Assembly (NCBI GenBank): GCA_004193285.1
Contig: SECP01000038.1
Location: 1-39,739, forward strand
Direction: 5' to 3'
DNA from: Myxococcales bacterium
GTDB taxonomy: Bacteria > Myxococcota_A > Polyangia > Polyangiales > Polyangiaceae
Length of the DNA stretch: 39,739 nucleotides
In this document: positions 1 to 7,905 of the stretch, in pieces
How the letters are laid out: the number at the start of each line of letters is the position of its first letter
Position numbering within the stretch: position 1 is the first letter of the stretch
Program-made: the position numbers and the translations under genes
The notes under the pieces: model-generated
What the model saw: only the letters and a program-made list of their open reading frames with translations
Databases searched by the model: none
What the model was told of the DNA's origin: nothing

Positions 1-82
1 GGCTCCGGCTGGGCACGGGACGCCGCATTGGGCCACGTCGGCAGCGCTCGACAAGAGTGATCGTTTTCCCCGCCTGCGCCGT

Positions 83-107
83 GGCGCTTTTCACCCCGAA
101 AAGCGCC
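83..107. terminator. perfect 10-bp hairpin, possible bidirectional terminator
   Basis: Arms 83-92 (GGCGCTTTTC) and 98-107 (GAAAAGCGCC) pair perfectly around a 5-nt ACCCC loop. There is no clean T-run after it on either strand, although the stem itself carries a TTTT/AAAA block. It is the second of two strong hairpins downstream of the lipoprotein gene that ends at 187 on the minus strand. Confidence 0.5.
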
Positions 108-145
108 GGGAACGGGGACACCTCGGTCGCGAGCGCGGACGAGCC

Positions 146-171
146 GAGGGGCTGCGACGCGGCAGCCCCTC
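146..171 (-). terminator. perfect 10-bp GC-rich hairpin just after the lipoprotein stop
   Basis: Arms 146-155 (GAGGGGCTGC) and 162-171 (GCAGCCCCTC) pair perfectly around a 6-nt loop. It lies 16 bp past the stop codon of the minus-strand gene ending at 187, the usual place for an intrinsic terminator. No U-tract follows, so termination may need Rho or the hairpin may protect the 3' end. Confidence 0.55.
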
Positions 172-186
172 CTCGCTTCCGTTAGC

Positions 187-954
187 TCACTGCGGAGCGC
201 CGGCCGCGATCCAGTCGCTGATCGTCTTGATTTGCGCGTCGCTCAGGCACTGAGTCGGCCCGTTGCCGCAGTTGTTCGGCATACGGTCGACGTTTTCCGA
301 CCCGCCGCCTTCCGCTTTGCACGCCGTAGGATTGCCGCCCTTCAGGATCTGTACGAGCAAGCTGTCGTTCGGCATGTTCTTGATGACCGGAATGCTGCCC
401 TTGCAGTGCACGCCCTTGTTACCGATAGCGGTGGTCAGGCGCTCGTAGAGCCCGTTCTCGGTCACCCAGTCGATGTGCGTGCTGGGCTCGCTGTGGCACA
501 TGTTGCCGGCGCACGAGCCGCTCAGGATGGTCTTCACTTGAGCGAAGGTCGCGGTGCTGCCACCACCCGAGCCGCCCGAGCCGCCGCTGCCGCCGGTGCC
601 GCCACCGGTGCCGCCCGAGCCGCCGCTGCCGCCGGTGCCGCCACCGGTGCCGCCCGCGCCGCCGCTGCCGCCGGTGCCGCCGCCGGTGCCGCCCGCGCCG
701 CCGCCGCCGGCCGCCGAGCCACCCGTGCCGCCGCCACCCGTCGCGGTGCCGCCCACGCTCGAGCCGGACGTGCCGCTACCACCGGCAGCGCTACCGCCGG
801 CAGCGGTACCACCTGCGGCCGAGCCGCTGACGTTGCCCGTACCGCCGGTACCGGCGGGCGGCGGGTCCTCCGAGCTGCAATGCAGCGCGAAGAGAGAGAG
901 TGCGGCCGTTGCGACGACGATCGATGCGCCACTGCGCTTGGAGGCTTTGAGCAT
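187..954 (-). CDS. lipoprotein with Gly-rich linker and cytochrome-c-like CX4CH domain
   Basis: Residues 1-26 form a signal peptide ending in a non-canonical lipobox (ALHC, Cys26). A linker at about 35-133 is almost entirely Gly, Ser, Thr and Ala and is encoded by 39-bp tandem repeats. The C-terminal 120 residues look like a small cytochrome domain: CX4CH at 148-154 in place of CXXCH, then a DRMPNNC segment whose Met could be an axial ligand, and a final SDWIAAGAP helix. Inference: a surface or periplasmic electron-transfer lipoprotein held away from the membrane by a flexible stalk. Four-spaced CX4CH motifs occur in related myxobacterial proteins, but heme binding is not proven here. The ATG at 954 is preceded by an AGGAAAAG Shine-Dalgarno. 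The gene diverges from the next lipoprotein. Confidence 0.82.
   Translation of the reverse strand: MLKASKRSGASIVVATAALSLFALHCSSEDPPPAGTGGTGNVSGSAAGGTAAGGSAAGGSGTSGSSVGGTATGGGGTGGSAAGGGGAGGTGGGTGGSGGAGGTGGGTGGSGGSGGTGGGTGGSGGSGGSGGGSTATFAQVKTILSGSCAGNMCHSEPSTHIDWVTENGLYERLTTAIGNKGVHCKGSIPVIKNMPNDSLLVQILKGGNPTACKAEGGGSENVDRMPNNCGNGPTQCLSDAQIKTISDWIAAGAPQ
571..710. repeat. 39-bp tandem repeat encoding the Gly-rich linker
   Basis: Three full 39-bp units begin at 571, 610 and 649, followed by a partial unit from 688. Units 1 and 2 look identical and unit 3 differs at a few bases. On the minus strand each unit encodes 13 residues made only of Gly, Ser, Thr and Ala. The near identity suggests recent slippage or unequal crossover, so linker length probably varies between strains. 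Confidence 0.8.
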
Positions 955-1333
955 GGTCTTTTCCTAACGAAGCTACCGAGGGACTGAGGTTTATGGGTGT
1001 TCGGCGCTCCTACCTTCGACTGAATCGAACCGGAAGAAAACGGGGAATTTCCGCTTCTCCGACCATTCGTGACGTTGTCAGCAAAGCTTTTCTTGCTCAC
1101 TCGAATGACAGGTCGAAGGCGAGCGTGGCGCACACCCGCTCCTACTCAAAGGGTGAGAGGCAGCGCTACCTTGGCGAATTGTAAAATCCGAGCAGCCGCC
1201 GGGACGAAGAGCAGCACCCGGGTGTCATGCCCTGTACTCCGACCTGTGACCGCGCTCGTACGTGAACACACCAAAATTCCGCGCCCGCGCGATTGCCTGA
1301 CGGAGCCGCCACTCGTCGGCATACATTCGATCG
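955..1333. promoter_or_regulatory. divergent intergenic region, no gene seen
   Basis: This 379-bp gap lies between two divergent lipoprotein genes and must hold both promoters. Short ORFs here have no recognisable protein signal. The clearest element is TACATT at 1322-1327, exactly 6 nt before the ATG at 1334, which would place a transcription start on the start codon. No convincing -35 was found at the standard distance. Confidence 0.45.
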
Positions 1334-2398
1334 ATGCTCGAGAGGCAAGGCGCGAGATGGATGGGAGCCGCAGCGCTCCTGCTGATGGCCGGTTGCGGCG
1401 GCGGCAGCGGCGTCGAGACGAACGGCAGCGGAGCCGGCTCGGCAAATAATGGCGGTGCGGCGAGCTCGGGCAGCACCGGCAGCGGCGCAGACACGGGCGA
1501 AGACGTCGGGCACGGCGCGAGCGCGGCCACGGGCGCGACCGGCAGCGGCGGCGGGCTGGTGATTGAAGTGCCGGTCGGCGGCGAAAGCGGCGACGGCACC
1601 GGCAACGGCGGGGACGGCACTCCCGAGCTGTGCGACGGCATCGACAACGACTCGAACGGCATCATCGACGACGTCGACGCTGGCGGGGACGGCGTGTGCG
1701 ACTGCTTGAACATCGCCACCATTGGCGGCATCGGGCCGTGGAGCAACGGCGGCAACGTGTTCGCCACGTGGCTCAACGCGCGCAGCCCGCTAGGCGCGGT
1801 TCCTCTGGGTGATGAAGAGCTGACCGCCGAGAGGCTCAAGGCGTATCAGGTGATCGTGGTGCTGCACGCCGCCACCACCGGTGTGGAAAATGGCAGCAAA
1901 GAGTCCCCGGCGCTCCACGAGTTTTCGGACGCGGAGGCGAGCGCGTTCGACGCGTGGGTGCGCGGCGGCGGCGGCGTCATGACGACCATCGGCTACTCGA
2001 ACGACGAAGCGCCGGAGGTGGTCAACGTGAACCGGCTGCTCGCCAAGCTGGGCATGGGCTACAGCACCACCAAGCTGGGGCTGGACGGCGATGTCAGCAG
2101 CTGGGAGCCGCATCCGGTGACGGAAGGCATCAGCAACATCTTCACGCAGAATGGCGCGGAGCCGGACGGCCCGAGCGGGATGACCATCGCCCACGGGAGC
2201 GATGATCGCGTCGCGCTGCAGGTGACGCAGGCCGACGACGGGCGGGTCGCGGTGTGGGGCGACGAGTGGATCACCTACGATAGCGAGTGGGCCGACACCG
2301 AGGGCCAGCAGGTCGAGCTCTTCTGGCTGAACCTGCTGAAATGGTTGAGCCCGCCGACCGAGTGTCAGGTGCCCATTCCGCCGCGCGTCGTGAAGTGA
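1334..2398 (+). CDS. lipoprotein with MopE-like Asp-rich motif and ThuA/GATase1-like domain
   Basis: The first 21 residues form a signal peptide with a classical lipobox (LMAGC, Cys21), followed by a Gly/Ser/Ala-rich spacer to about residue 90. Then comes CDGIDNDSNGIIDD, the repeat type seen in MopE-like proteins, which probably binds Ca2+ or another metal. From about residue 125 a Rossmann-like region (QVIVVLHA, then AWVRGGGGVMTTIGY, then a C-terminal LFWLNLLKWL helix) resembles class-I glutamine-amidotransferase/ThuA-like folds used in surface proteins. I see no catalytic Cys-His-Glu set, so a binding role is more likely than catalysis. An in-frame ATG at 1361 has an AGGCAAGG upstream and is an alternative start that keeps the signal peptide. 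Confidence 0.8.
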   Translation: MLERQGARWMGAAALLLMAGCGGGSGVETNGSGAGSANNGGAASSGSTGSGADTGEDVGHGASAATGATGSGGGLVIEVPVGGESGDGTGNGGDGTPELCDGIDNDSNGIIDDVDAGGDGVCDCLNIATIGGIGPWSNGGNVFATWLNARSPLGAVPLGDEELTAERLKAYQVIVVLHAATTGVENGSKESPALHEFSDAEASAFDAWVRGGGGVMTTIGYSNDEAPEVVNVNRLLAKLGMGYSTTKLGLDGDVSSWEPHPVTEGISNIFTQNGAEPDGPSGMTIAHGSDDRVALQVTQADDGRVAVWGDEWITYDSEWADTEGQQVELFWLNLLKWLSPPTECQVPIPPRVVK

Positions 2399-2401
2399 GC
2401 G

Positions 2402-3073
2402 CTAGCGGAGCGCGACGCAGAGGGGGCACGCCGTGGGTGCGTGCGCGGCATCCCTACGGTGCAGGTCGAGCACGGCGCGGGAGATTTCCGCGAGCTGTCG
2501 GCGCACCGCGCGGCGCTCACCTTTGACGCGCGCGATCTTCATCGAGTCGTAGGCGGTGGTTTGGTGCCGCATCCATGCGATGACGGCGGACTCCGCGCGC
2601 CGCTCGATGGAGATGCGCTCCGTGCGCGCCACCGTGCCGCTGCCGACCGGCGTCGCGTGAACCGTGACCTGCTTGGCCACGCTGCGAGCGAGAGCCTCGA
2701 AGCGCGGCGCAAAGCGCAAAAAGCCCAGCACCTCCACCTCGAAGGAAACGACGTAAGAAGCCTGCTTCTCGTCCCGACGCGCGGTCGCGCTCGCTCGCTT
2801 CTTCGCGTAAGCCGCGGTGCCGCGCTCGGCCTCGAGCGCAGTGCGCGCCGCCTCGATGTTCTCTCGTGGCGCCCAAAGCCCCTTGGAGAACGCCTTGCGA
2901 CCCCGCTTTTCGATGATGGCCCAAGAAGGGCCGAGCGACTTCACACGGCGCGTGAGCCCGGCGTCACCGGGCGGCAAGCAGCCCCAGCCGACCGGTGCGG
3001 TCTTCTTCGAGCCGTCCGGCGCCAGAAAGACAGTGGGCTCCGAGGTGGGGGCGAGCACGAGCGCTTCGTTCAC
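2402..3073 (-). CDS. DUF2293 domain protein
   Basis: This 223-residue soluble, strongly basic protein carries the conserved DUF2293 block at about 160-205, including AWMRHQTTAYD and RVKGERRAVRRQL. That arginine-rich helix pair suggests nucleic-acid or ribosome contact, but the family has no established function. The start is GTG at 3073 with AAGGGCGAG just upstream. It converges on the lipoprotein ending at 2398 with a 3-bp gap and diverges from the ArsR-type regulator. Confidence 0.8.
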   Translation of the reverse strand: MNEALVLAPTSEPTVFLAPDGSKKTAPVGWGCLPPGDAGLTRRVKSLGPSWAIIEKRGRKAFSKGLWAPRENIEAARTALEAERGTAAYAKKRASATARRDEKQASYVVSFEVEVLGFLRFAPRFEALARSVAKQVTVHATPVGSGTVARTERISIERRAESAVIAWMRHQTTAYDSMKIARVKGERRAVRRQLAEISRAVLDLHRRDAAHAPTACPLCVALR

Positions 3074-3153
3074 GCTCGCCCTTTAACCCGCGGACCCGGG
3101 CCGCGTCGAGACCGAGACGCCTTGGCCGTTCGGGCGGGGCTTCGATTGGGGGG

Positions 3154-3474
3154 ATGCGATTCGGCTCGCGAGTCGTTACAATCGAAGGAGCCGTGGTAAA
3201 GTTGACCGACAAGCAAGTCGAGCGCATCTCGAGCGCCATCGCGGAGCCTCGGCGCTTCAAGATCTTGAAAGATCTCCGCAAGCATGGCGAGCCCATGGGC
3301 TGCGGCAACATCGTGGACAAGCACGGGGTGAGCCACGCGACGATCTCCCACCATCTCAAGGAGTTGGAGACGGCGGGGCTGATCGAGATCGAGCGGCTCG
3401 GCAAGTTCGGCAACGTCATCCTCAAGCTGGACGTATGGAACGCCTACGTCGCGAGGCTGGCGCAGCTCACTTGA
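3154..3474 (+). CDS. ArsR-family winged-helix transcriptional regulator
   Basis: About 106 residues with a clear winged-helix core: AIAEPRRFKILKDL (helices 1-2), then HGVSHATISHHLKELETAGLIEIERLGKF (recognition helix and wing). No ArsR metal-site cysteines of the ELCVCDL type are visible, so it probably senses something other than a soft metal, or acts through its partner gene. The start is uncertain: ATG 3154 follows a G-run, but GTG 3193 or TTG 3202 lie next to a GAAGGAG at 3184-3190 and would give a shorter protein. It sits 95 bp before an SDR gene on the same strand, with a long dyad between them. ArsR/SDR pairs are common, so it probably controls the reductase. Confidence 0.8.
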   Translation: MRFGSRVVTIEGAVVKLTDKQVERISSAIAEPRRFKILKDLRKHGEPMGCGNIVDKHGVSHATISHHLKELETAGLIEIERLGKFGNVILKLDVWNAYVARLAQLT

Positions 3475-3502
3475 CGCCCTAGCCGGCGACACTTAGATGC
3501 TC

Positions 3503-3533
3503 ATCGAAGCGTTGCTTCGGGCAACGTTTCGAT
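3503..3533. promoter_or_regulatory. 31-bp inverted repeat between arsR-like gene and SDR
   Basis: Arms 3503-3515 and 3521-3533 (ATCGAAGCGTTGC and GCAACGTTTCGAT) match at 12 of 13 positions. In RNA the odd pair would be a G-U wobble, closing on a 5-nt UUCGG loop. No T-run follows. It may be an operator for the upstream ArsR-family protein, or a hairpin separating expression of the two genes. Confidence 0.55.
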
Positions 3534-3569
3534 AGTTGTCTACATGTCGAACCGTAAGGTGAATAGAAA

Positions 3570-4316
3570 ATGAAGTCTTTGATCGGAAAAACAGCAATTG
3601 TTACGGGAGCTTCCAAGGGAATCGGGGCCGGCATTGCGAAGGGCCTGGCCGCAGCGGGCGCGGCCGTGGTCGTCAACTACGCGGGCGGCAAAGAAGGAGC
3701 GGAGCAGGTCGTTCGCGAGATCATCGCCAAGGACGGAAAGGCGATCGCGGTTCAGGCGGACGTGGCTAAGGCGGAAGACGTGAAGCGCCTCTTCGCGGAG
3801 ACGCAGCGCGCGTTCGGGGCGCCGAGCATCCTGGTCAACAACGCCGGCGTCTACGTCTTTCAGTCGCTGGCTGAAATCACCGAGGAGCAGTTTCATCGTC
3901 AGTTCGATACGAACGTGCTCGGTCTTTTGCTCGCTTCACAAGAAGCCGCAAAACACTTTCCAGACGGCGGGAGCATCATCAACATCAGCTCCATCGCGTC
4001 CAGCAACGCAACGCCGCACACCGCCGTCTACTCGGCGACGAAGGCGGCGGTGGATTCGGTGACGCGCGTGCTCTCGCGCGAGCTCGGGGCACGCCGAATT
4101 CGTGTCAACTCCATCAGCCCGGGTCCGACCGAGACGGAGGGCACCCAAGCCATTCACGCGTTCGACAGTGAAATGGGTCGAAAGCTCGTGGAAGGCACGC
4201 CGCTCGGCCGAACCGGGTTGCCGGAAGACATCGCGCCCGCCGCCGTCTTCCTCGCGTCCGACGCCGCCGCGTGGATCACCGGCGAGAGCATCCGCGTCTC
4301 CGGCGGAGCCTACTGA
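3570..4316 (+). CDS. SDR-family oxidoreductase, FabG-like
   Basis: A 248-residue classical short-chain dehydrogenase. The Rossmann cofactor motif TGASKGIG is at 12-19, NNAG at 90-93, and the catalytic set is Ser141, Tyr154 and Lys158 (YSATK), followed by the SPGPTETEG segment and the C-terminal GESIRVSGG typical of tetrameric FabG-type enzymes. NADPH is the likely cofactor, since basic residues follow the first glycine motif, but this is inference. The substrate cannot be read from sequence; 3-oxoacyl or small ketone/aldehyde reduction is possible. The ATG has a TAAGGTG Shine-Dalgarno. The upstream ArsR-type gene and dyad suggest regulated expression, perhaps in detoxification. Confidence 0.9.
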   Translation: MKSLIGKTAIVTGASKGIGAGIAKGLAAAGAAVVVNYAGGKEGAEQVVREIIAKDGKAIAVQADVAKAEDVKRLFAETQRAFGAPSILVNNAGVYVFQSLAEITEEQFHRQFDTNVLGLLLASQEAAKHFPDGGSIINISSIASSNATPHTAVYSATKAAVDSVTRVLSRELGARRIRVNSISPGPTETEGTQAIHAFDSEMGRKLVEGTPLGRTGLPEDIAPAAVFLASDAAAWITGESIRVSGGAY

Positions 4317-4373
4317 GCGAGCGAACGAGCGCGCGGTGAGCGAGAACCAGATCGGGGGCGCCGCGCCGTAGCA

Positions 4374-4402
4374 GGGCGCGTCTGGGGCGTCACCTCGCGC
4401 CC
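4374..4402. terminator. possible terminator between convergent SDR genes
   Basis: GGGCGCG (4374-4380) and CGCGCCC (4396-4402) form a 7-bp inverted repeat with a 15-nt loop, in the gap between two convergent genes. GC-rich chance repeats are frequent in this genome, so this is weak. Confidence 0.3.
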
Positions 4403-4524
4403 CTAGCTCAACGCCCTATACCGCCGCTACGCCCTCCACCGCGCACGCGCGGCCACCAAACGCGCGCCGCGAGCGGAGCACACCGGGCGAGTACCACGGA
4501 GCCGCGTCCGGACCCGCTCCCGAA

Positions 4525-5376
4525 TCATCGCGAGCCGGCTTCGCCAGCGGCAACGAAGCGCTCGCTCCGCTCCCACAGCTCACGCGCCAGCTGCGGATCT
4601 TGCGCCGAGGCAGACGGCTCCTTGACTCGGCTTTCATCGTAGTAGAGGCCGTTGTCGCTCGCGACCTCCGTACTGGTCGCGCAGTGCAGAGTCGTTTGGG
4701 CGCCCTCCGCGTTCGAGATCATGCTCCGCATCATCAACCACCGAAACGGCTGCGGAATTTGGCGCCACACGTCGCTGGCGATCACGCCCGGGTGCAGCGA
4801 GTAGGCGTGCAGCCCACGCTCGCCGTAGCGCCTCGCGAGCTCCTTGGCGTGCAGCACGTTGGCGAGCTTGGAGACGGCATAAGCGTGCAGCGCCCCGAAC
4901 CCGGTGACGGACCTGCGCACCTCCGCGAAATCGATGCCGCGGGCGTTGTAGTGAGCCTTGGAAGACACATTCACGACGCGGCTGTGCGGCTCCGCCAACA
5001 GCCGGGGCAACAGCAACTGAGTCAGCAAGAAGTGCCCCAAATGATTGACGCCGAACGCTTGCTCGAACCCTTGCTTGGTCACGCCTCTCAGCCCCGCGAG
5101 GCCGGCGTTGTTGATCAGCACGTGCAGCGGCTCCGCGCGCGCGAGCACGGCCGCGGCGCAAGACCGCACCGAATCCAAGTCCGCCAGGTTGAGCGGGACC
5201 AGCTCGGCCTGCCCGCCCGCCGCGGCGATCGCGCGTAGCACCGGCTCGGTCTTGCCCGCGTCACGGCAGGCCAAGAGCACGCGCGCGCCCCGCTGCGCCA
5301 GCACCTCCGCCGTGACCCGCCCAATACCGGAGCTCGCGCCGGTGATGAGGCAGACCTTTCCGCGCAATTCGGACAT
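4525..5376 (-). CDS. SDR-family oxidoreductase, retinol dehydrogenase/WWOX-like
   Basis: A 283-residue SDR from the ATG at 5376. It has TGASSGIG near residue 13, an NNAGLAG motif, NVSSKAHY, and a catalytic YAVSKLANVLHAKELARR segment followed by HPGVIASD, the pattern of the retinol-dehydrogenase/WW-domain oxidoreductase branch. ACRD after the second strand suggests NADP preference. It probably reduces a lipophilic aldehyde or ketone; the substrate is unknown. A GTG at 5436 would add 20 low-complexity residues and is less likely, because the family begins just before the first strand. It converges on the FabG-like SDR, which belongs to a different SDR branch, so this is not a recent duplication. 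No strong Shine-Dalgarno is seen. Confidence 0.87.
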   Translation of the reverse strand: MSELRGKVCLITGASSGIGRVTAEVLAQRGARVLLACRDAGKTEPVLRAIAAAGGQAELVPLNLADLDSVRSCAAAVLARAEPLHVLINNAGLAGLRGVTKQGFEQAFGVNHLGHFLLTQLLLPRLLAEPHSRVVNVSSKAHYNARGIDFAEVRRSVTGFGALHAYAVSKLANVLHAKELARRYGERGLHAYSLHPGVIASDVWRQIPQPFRWLMMRSMISNAEGAQTTLHCATSTEVASDNGLYYDESRVKEPSASAQDPQLARELWERSERFVAAGEAGSR

Positions 5377-6393
5377 CGTGAGCGTATGAGGCCGCCACGA
5401 CCCCGCCGCAAGCCGGCCTCGCCTCACGAGCCTCACCTCGCCGAGGCGGCCGCGCGCGCGGAGGAAGATTCACGGTGGCAAGGCGGCGATCTGCAAGCCG
5501 TGACGAAGTTCTCCAGAACGTGGCCGCCGCCCTCCTGCTAGCTCGCTTGTCGCGCCGGAGCCGTCGGCGCGTTCTCCGGTCGGTATGCGATGACCTAGCG
5601 ACGCCGCCGAAAGCCGAACCTATAAGCTCGAGCAGGGGTGGATACGCGCACGAGCCGCGAGGTCTCACGAGGCCCGCTGGCAGGCGCCCGCGGTGAGCTG
5701 CTCCAAACAGTAGCGCAGCAAGTGGTCCAGCGGTGTGTCCGCCAGTAGCTCGCGGCGCGCGTCCGCCAGAGTCCGTGGGAGCGACGGCGTCCGTGGCGAC
5801 GGCGTTCGTGGCAAGGGCGACCGCCGCCCCTGGCGCTCGCCCTCCGCGGACAGCGCGTCTGAATTTACATGGGGAAGGCGCGCGCGGTCGTGACTCCAGC
5901 CGGTTCTCCGCGTTGCGTCGGTCACGAGCTCTAGCGCCGCGGCAGACGCCATTGACGATCCACCTCCGCCGCAGCCTCACCTCGCTCCTCCCCCATCCAC
6001 GCGCACCTTGCTTCTGCTCATTCCGAAACGTTCGCATGAGCTGCTCAAAATCCTTGGGCCAAACATGGCCTCCCTCACTGGCTTGCTGGTGACGTCTCCT
6101 TCGAAGCTTCACCGGAGGAAGCACGTCCGGATCAGACGTGTCACCCACGTGACCCATGTTCCCGGATGGGGTTTGTCGCCGGTTCGATGGGTTTTCACCT
6201 GCGATTTCGCTTGACGGTCTTTTGGCATCATCCCGTCGCGGAGGACGACGTAGCGCGGAAGCTGGCGGTTGCGGTGGTTGGCATCAACGCTACGGGGCGA
6301 ATGACTAGCGCGACGGCGCCGAAGTCGTTTTGACCGTCAGAGTCGCCGCAGTGGGCGCGGTGCGAGCCTCGAAGATCGTCGTGGTACTCGTGG
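5377..6393. other. 1-kb region without an intact gene
   Basis: Apart from the inverted HNH gene fragment at 5665-5760 I find no supported gene. Two adjacent copies of a 15-bp unit (GCGACGGCGTCCGTG, one mismatch) lie at 5781-5810. The rest has short ORFs of mixed composition on both strands. It looks like decayed or rearranged DNA next to the HNH gene. Confidence 0.5.
5665..5760 (-). pseudogene. inverted 3'-end fragment of the HNH endonuclease gene
   Basis: On the minus strand this stretch encodes ARRELLADTPLDHLLRYC and onward to the terminal CQRAS and stop, nearly the same as the last 31 residues of the HNH protein encoded at 6394-7638. By eye the DNA differs at about six positions over some 95 bases (compare 7543-7638), and similarity stops shortly after the stop codon. 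Reading frame continues upstream to about 5952 but with unrelated Pro/Arg/Ser-rich sequence, so this is a fused or rearranged remnant and not a working endonuclease. Inference: partial inverted duplication, or the leftover of a second copy of a multi-copy family. Confidence 0.75.
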
Positions 6394-7638
6394 ATGATGC
6401 ACGCCTCAGGTCAGCATGAGAAAGCGAAGGCAGACTGGCAAGTGACGCACGCGGCGCTCGAGGCGCACGCGAAGAAGCGCGTACGCCTCGACGTTGAAGA
6501 GGGCGGTTTACTCCTCGCTGCGCGACGGGCCCACGTGCATCAGCATTTTGGCTACGGCAGCTTCGTACAGTACGTGGAGCGCTTGCTCGGCTACGCGCCG
6601 CGCGTGACGCACGACAAGGTGCGCGTGGCGGAGGCTTTGCAGGCACTACCGCAGCTCTCTCGCGAGCTGCAGGAGGGCACCGTCAATTACAGCCAAGCGC
6701 GCGAGCTCACGCGCGTTGCGACGCCGCAAACCGAGAAGTCTTGGCTGAAGCACGCGCGTGGTCGGACCGCCCGCGAGGTAGAAAAGCTCGTTTCCGGTCG
6801 TCTTCCTGGCTCGCTGCCGGATGGTCCGGTCGAGCCAGCGCAGCAGCGGCATGTGCTCCGTTTCGACGTCTCGGGAGAGACGCTGGCCAGCTTTCGAGAA
6901 GCCGCTACCAAGCTGCAGCGCGATGCCGGCGAGCATCTGACCGATGACGACCTGTTGCTGCTGCTCGCGCGTCAGGTGCTGGGTGGTCCGGCGGATGATG
7001 GCCGGGCGAGCTATCAGATCGCGCTCGACGTCTGCGAGCAGTGTCAGCGCGCCAGGCAGCTCGCGGATGGAGAGCGCATCGATGTTTCTCCGACCGCGGC
7101 AGCGATGGCGAGCTGCGATGCCCAGCAACTTCCGCGTGCCCACGTGGGCAGCGCCCAGCAAGCATCAACCGAGCGAGCCACGCAAGCGGTGCCGCCCGCG
7201 GTACGACGCGCGGTGCTGCGTCGCGACCGGCATCGGTGCCGCGTCCCCGGCTGTACTCACGCCCGATTCGTCGACATTCATCACGTTCACACCAGGGCCG
7301 ATGGCGGCGACCACAGCATCGACAACCTCATCACGCTTTGCGGCGCGCACCACCGGGCGATTCACGAAGGAACGCTCACGCTCAAGGAGGGTCAGCGAAG
7401 CGGGCTGGATGTTCAGCACGCGGACGGTACGCCGTACGGGGACCCTCCGTCTTCCAGGTCCTCTTGGGCCTACGGCCGCGTTTTTGGAGCGCTCCGGCAC
7501 CTTGGTTTCGGCGAACGGGAGGTGCGACGCACGCTGGTGGAAGCGCGCCGGGAGGTACCGGCGGACACACCGCTGGATCACTTGCTGCGCTACTGTTTGG
7601 AGCAGCTCACCGCGCGCGCCTGCCAGCGCGCCTCGTGA
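6394..7638 (+). CDS. HNH endonuclease with DUF222-like N-terminal region (13E12-type)
   Basis: A 414-residue protein whose N-terminal 250 residues are helical and Arg/Ala/Leu-rich, like the DUF222 portion of 13E12-type HNH proteins. The nuclease domain is complete: RDRHRCRVPGC (Cys282, Cys287, a zinc-site pair), DIHHV (His296-His297), DN (Asn311) and CGAHH (Cys316, His319, His320). This fits a beta-beta-alpha-metal nuclease that nicks or cuts DNA. The C-terminal 80 residues end in a conserved LDHLLRYCLEQL helix. Such genes often occur in many copies per genome and are suspected of mobility. No partner methylase, toxin or transposase is nearby. The start is ATG 6394 or the adjacent ATG 6397; no clear Shine-Dalgarno is seen. 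Confidence 0.88.
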   Translation: MMHASGQHEKAKADWQVTHAALEAHAKKRVRLDVEEGGLLLAARRAHVHQHFGYGSFVQYVERLLGYAPRVTHDKVRVAEALQALPQLSRELQEGTVNYSQARELTRVATPQTEKSWLKHARGRTAREVEKLVSGRLPGSLPDGPVEPAQQRHVLRFDVSGETLASFREAATKLQRDAGEHLTDDDLLLLLARQVLGGPADDGRASYQIALDVCEQCQRARQLADGERIDVSPTAAAMASCDAQQLPRAHVGSAQQASTERATQAVPPAVRRAVLRRDRHRCRVPGCTHARFVDIHHVHTRADGGDHSIDNLITLCGAHHRAIHEGTLTLKEGQRSGLDVQHADGTPYGDPPSSRSSWAYGRVFGALRHLGFGEREVRRTLVEARREVPADTPLDHLLRYCLEQLTARACQRAS

Positions 7639-7905
7639 AAGCTCACGGCTGGGCCGCCGGCTTCAGCCTCGTCGCGGTAGTCGCCGCTCTTGGCGGTCTC
7701 GCTCGGCCATCGCGTGCGGGCGGAAGAATGCAGAAAGGCGTCTCCGACCGGGCGAGGGGATCGCTGTGCGCCCCCAGCTCACGGCCGCCTTGCGACACCG
7801 GACGTCGTTAGCGGAGGAGCGGCACCGGGTGACGGTACGTTAGTTTCTGCAAGCGAGCTGCGGCTGAGCAGCCCCCTCACGGAAACGCGTCACTCGATCT
7901 CGACG

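Noticed and set aside
1..60. 3' end of an upstream gene in frame 1 (stop at 58-60)
   Set aside because: Only 19 codons are visible and they have no motif; cannot be supported.
571..710. CRISPR-like array
   Set aside because: Repeats are directly adjacent with no spacers and lie inside a coding frame.
554..967. Pro-rich plus-strand ORF opposite the Gly-rich lipoprotein
   Set aside because: A translation of the 39-bp repeat in reverse; no start signal or domain.
5261..6157. 298-residue minus-strand ORF over the 1-kb gap
   Set aside because: Overlaps the SDR gene in another frame and is Arg-rich without motifs. Only the HNH fragment nearby is recognisable.
5665..7638. Insertion sequence bounded by inverted repeats
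   Set aside because: No transposase and no target duplication; the inverted repeat is just the HNH gene's own 3' end.
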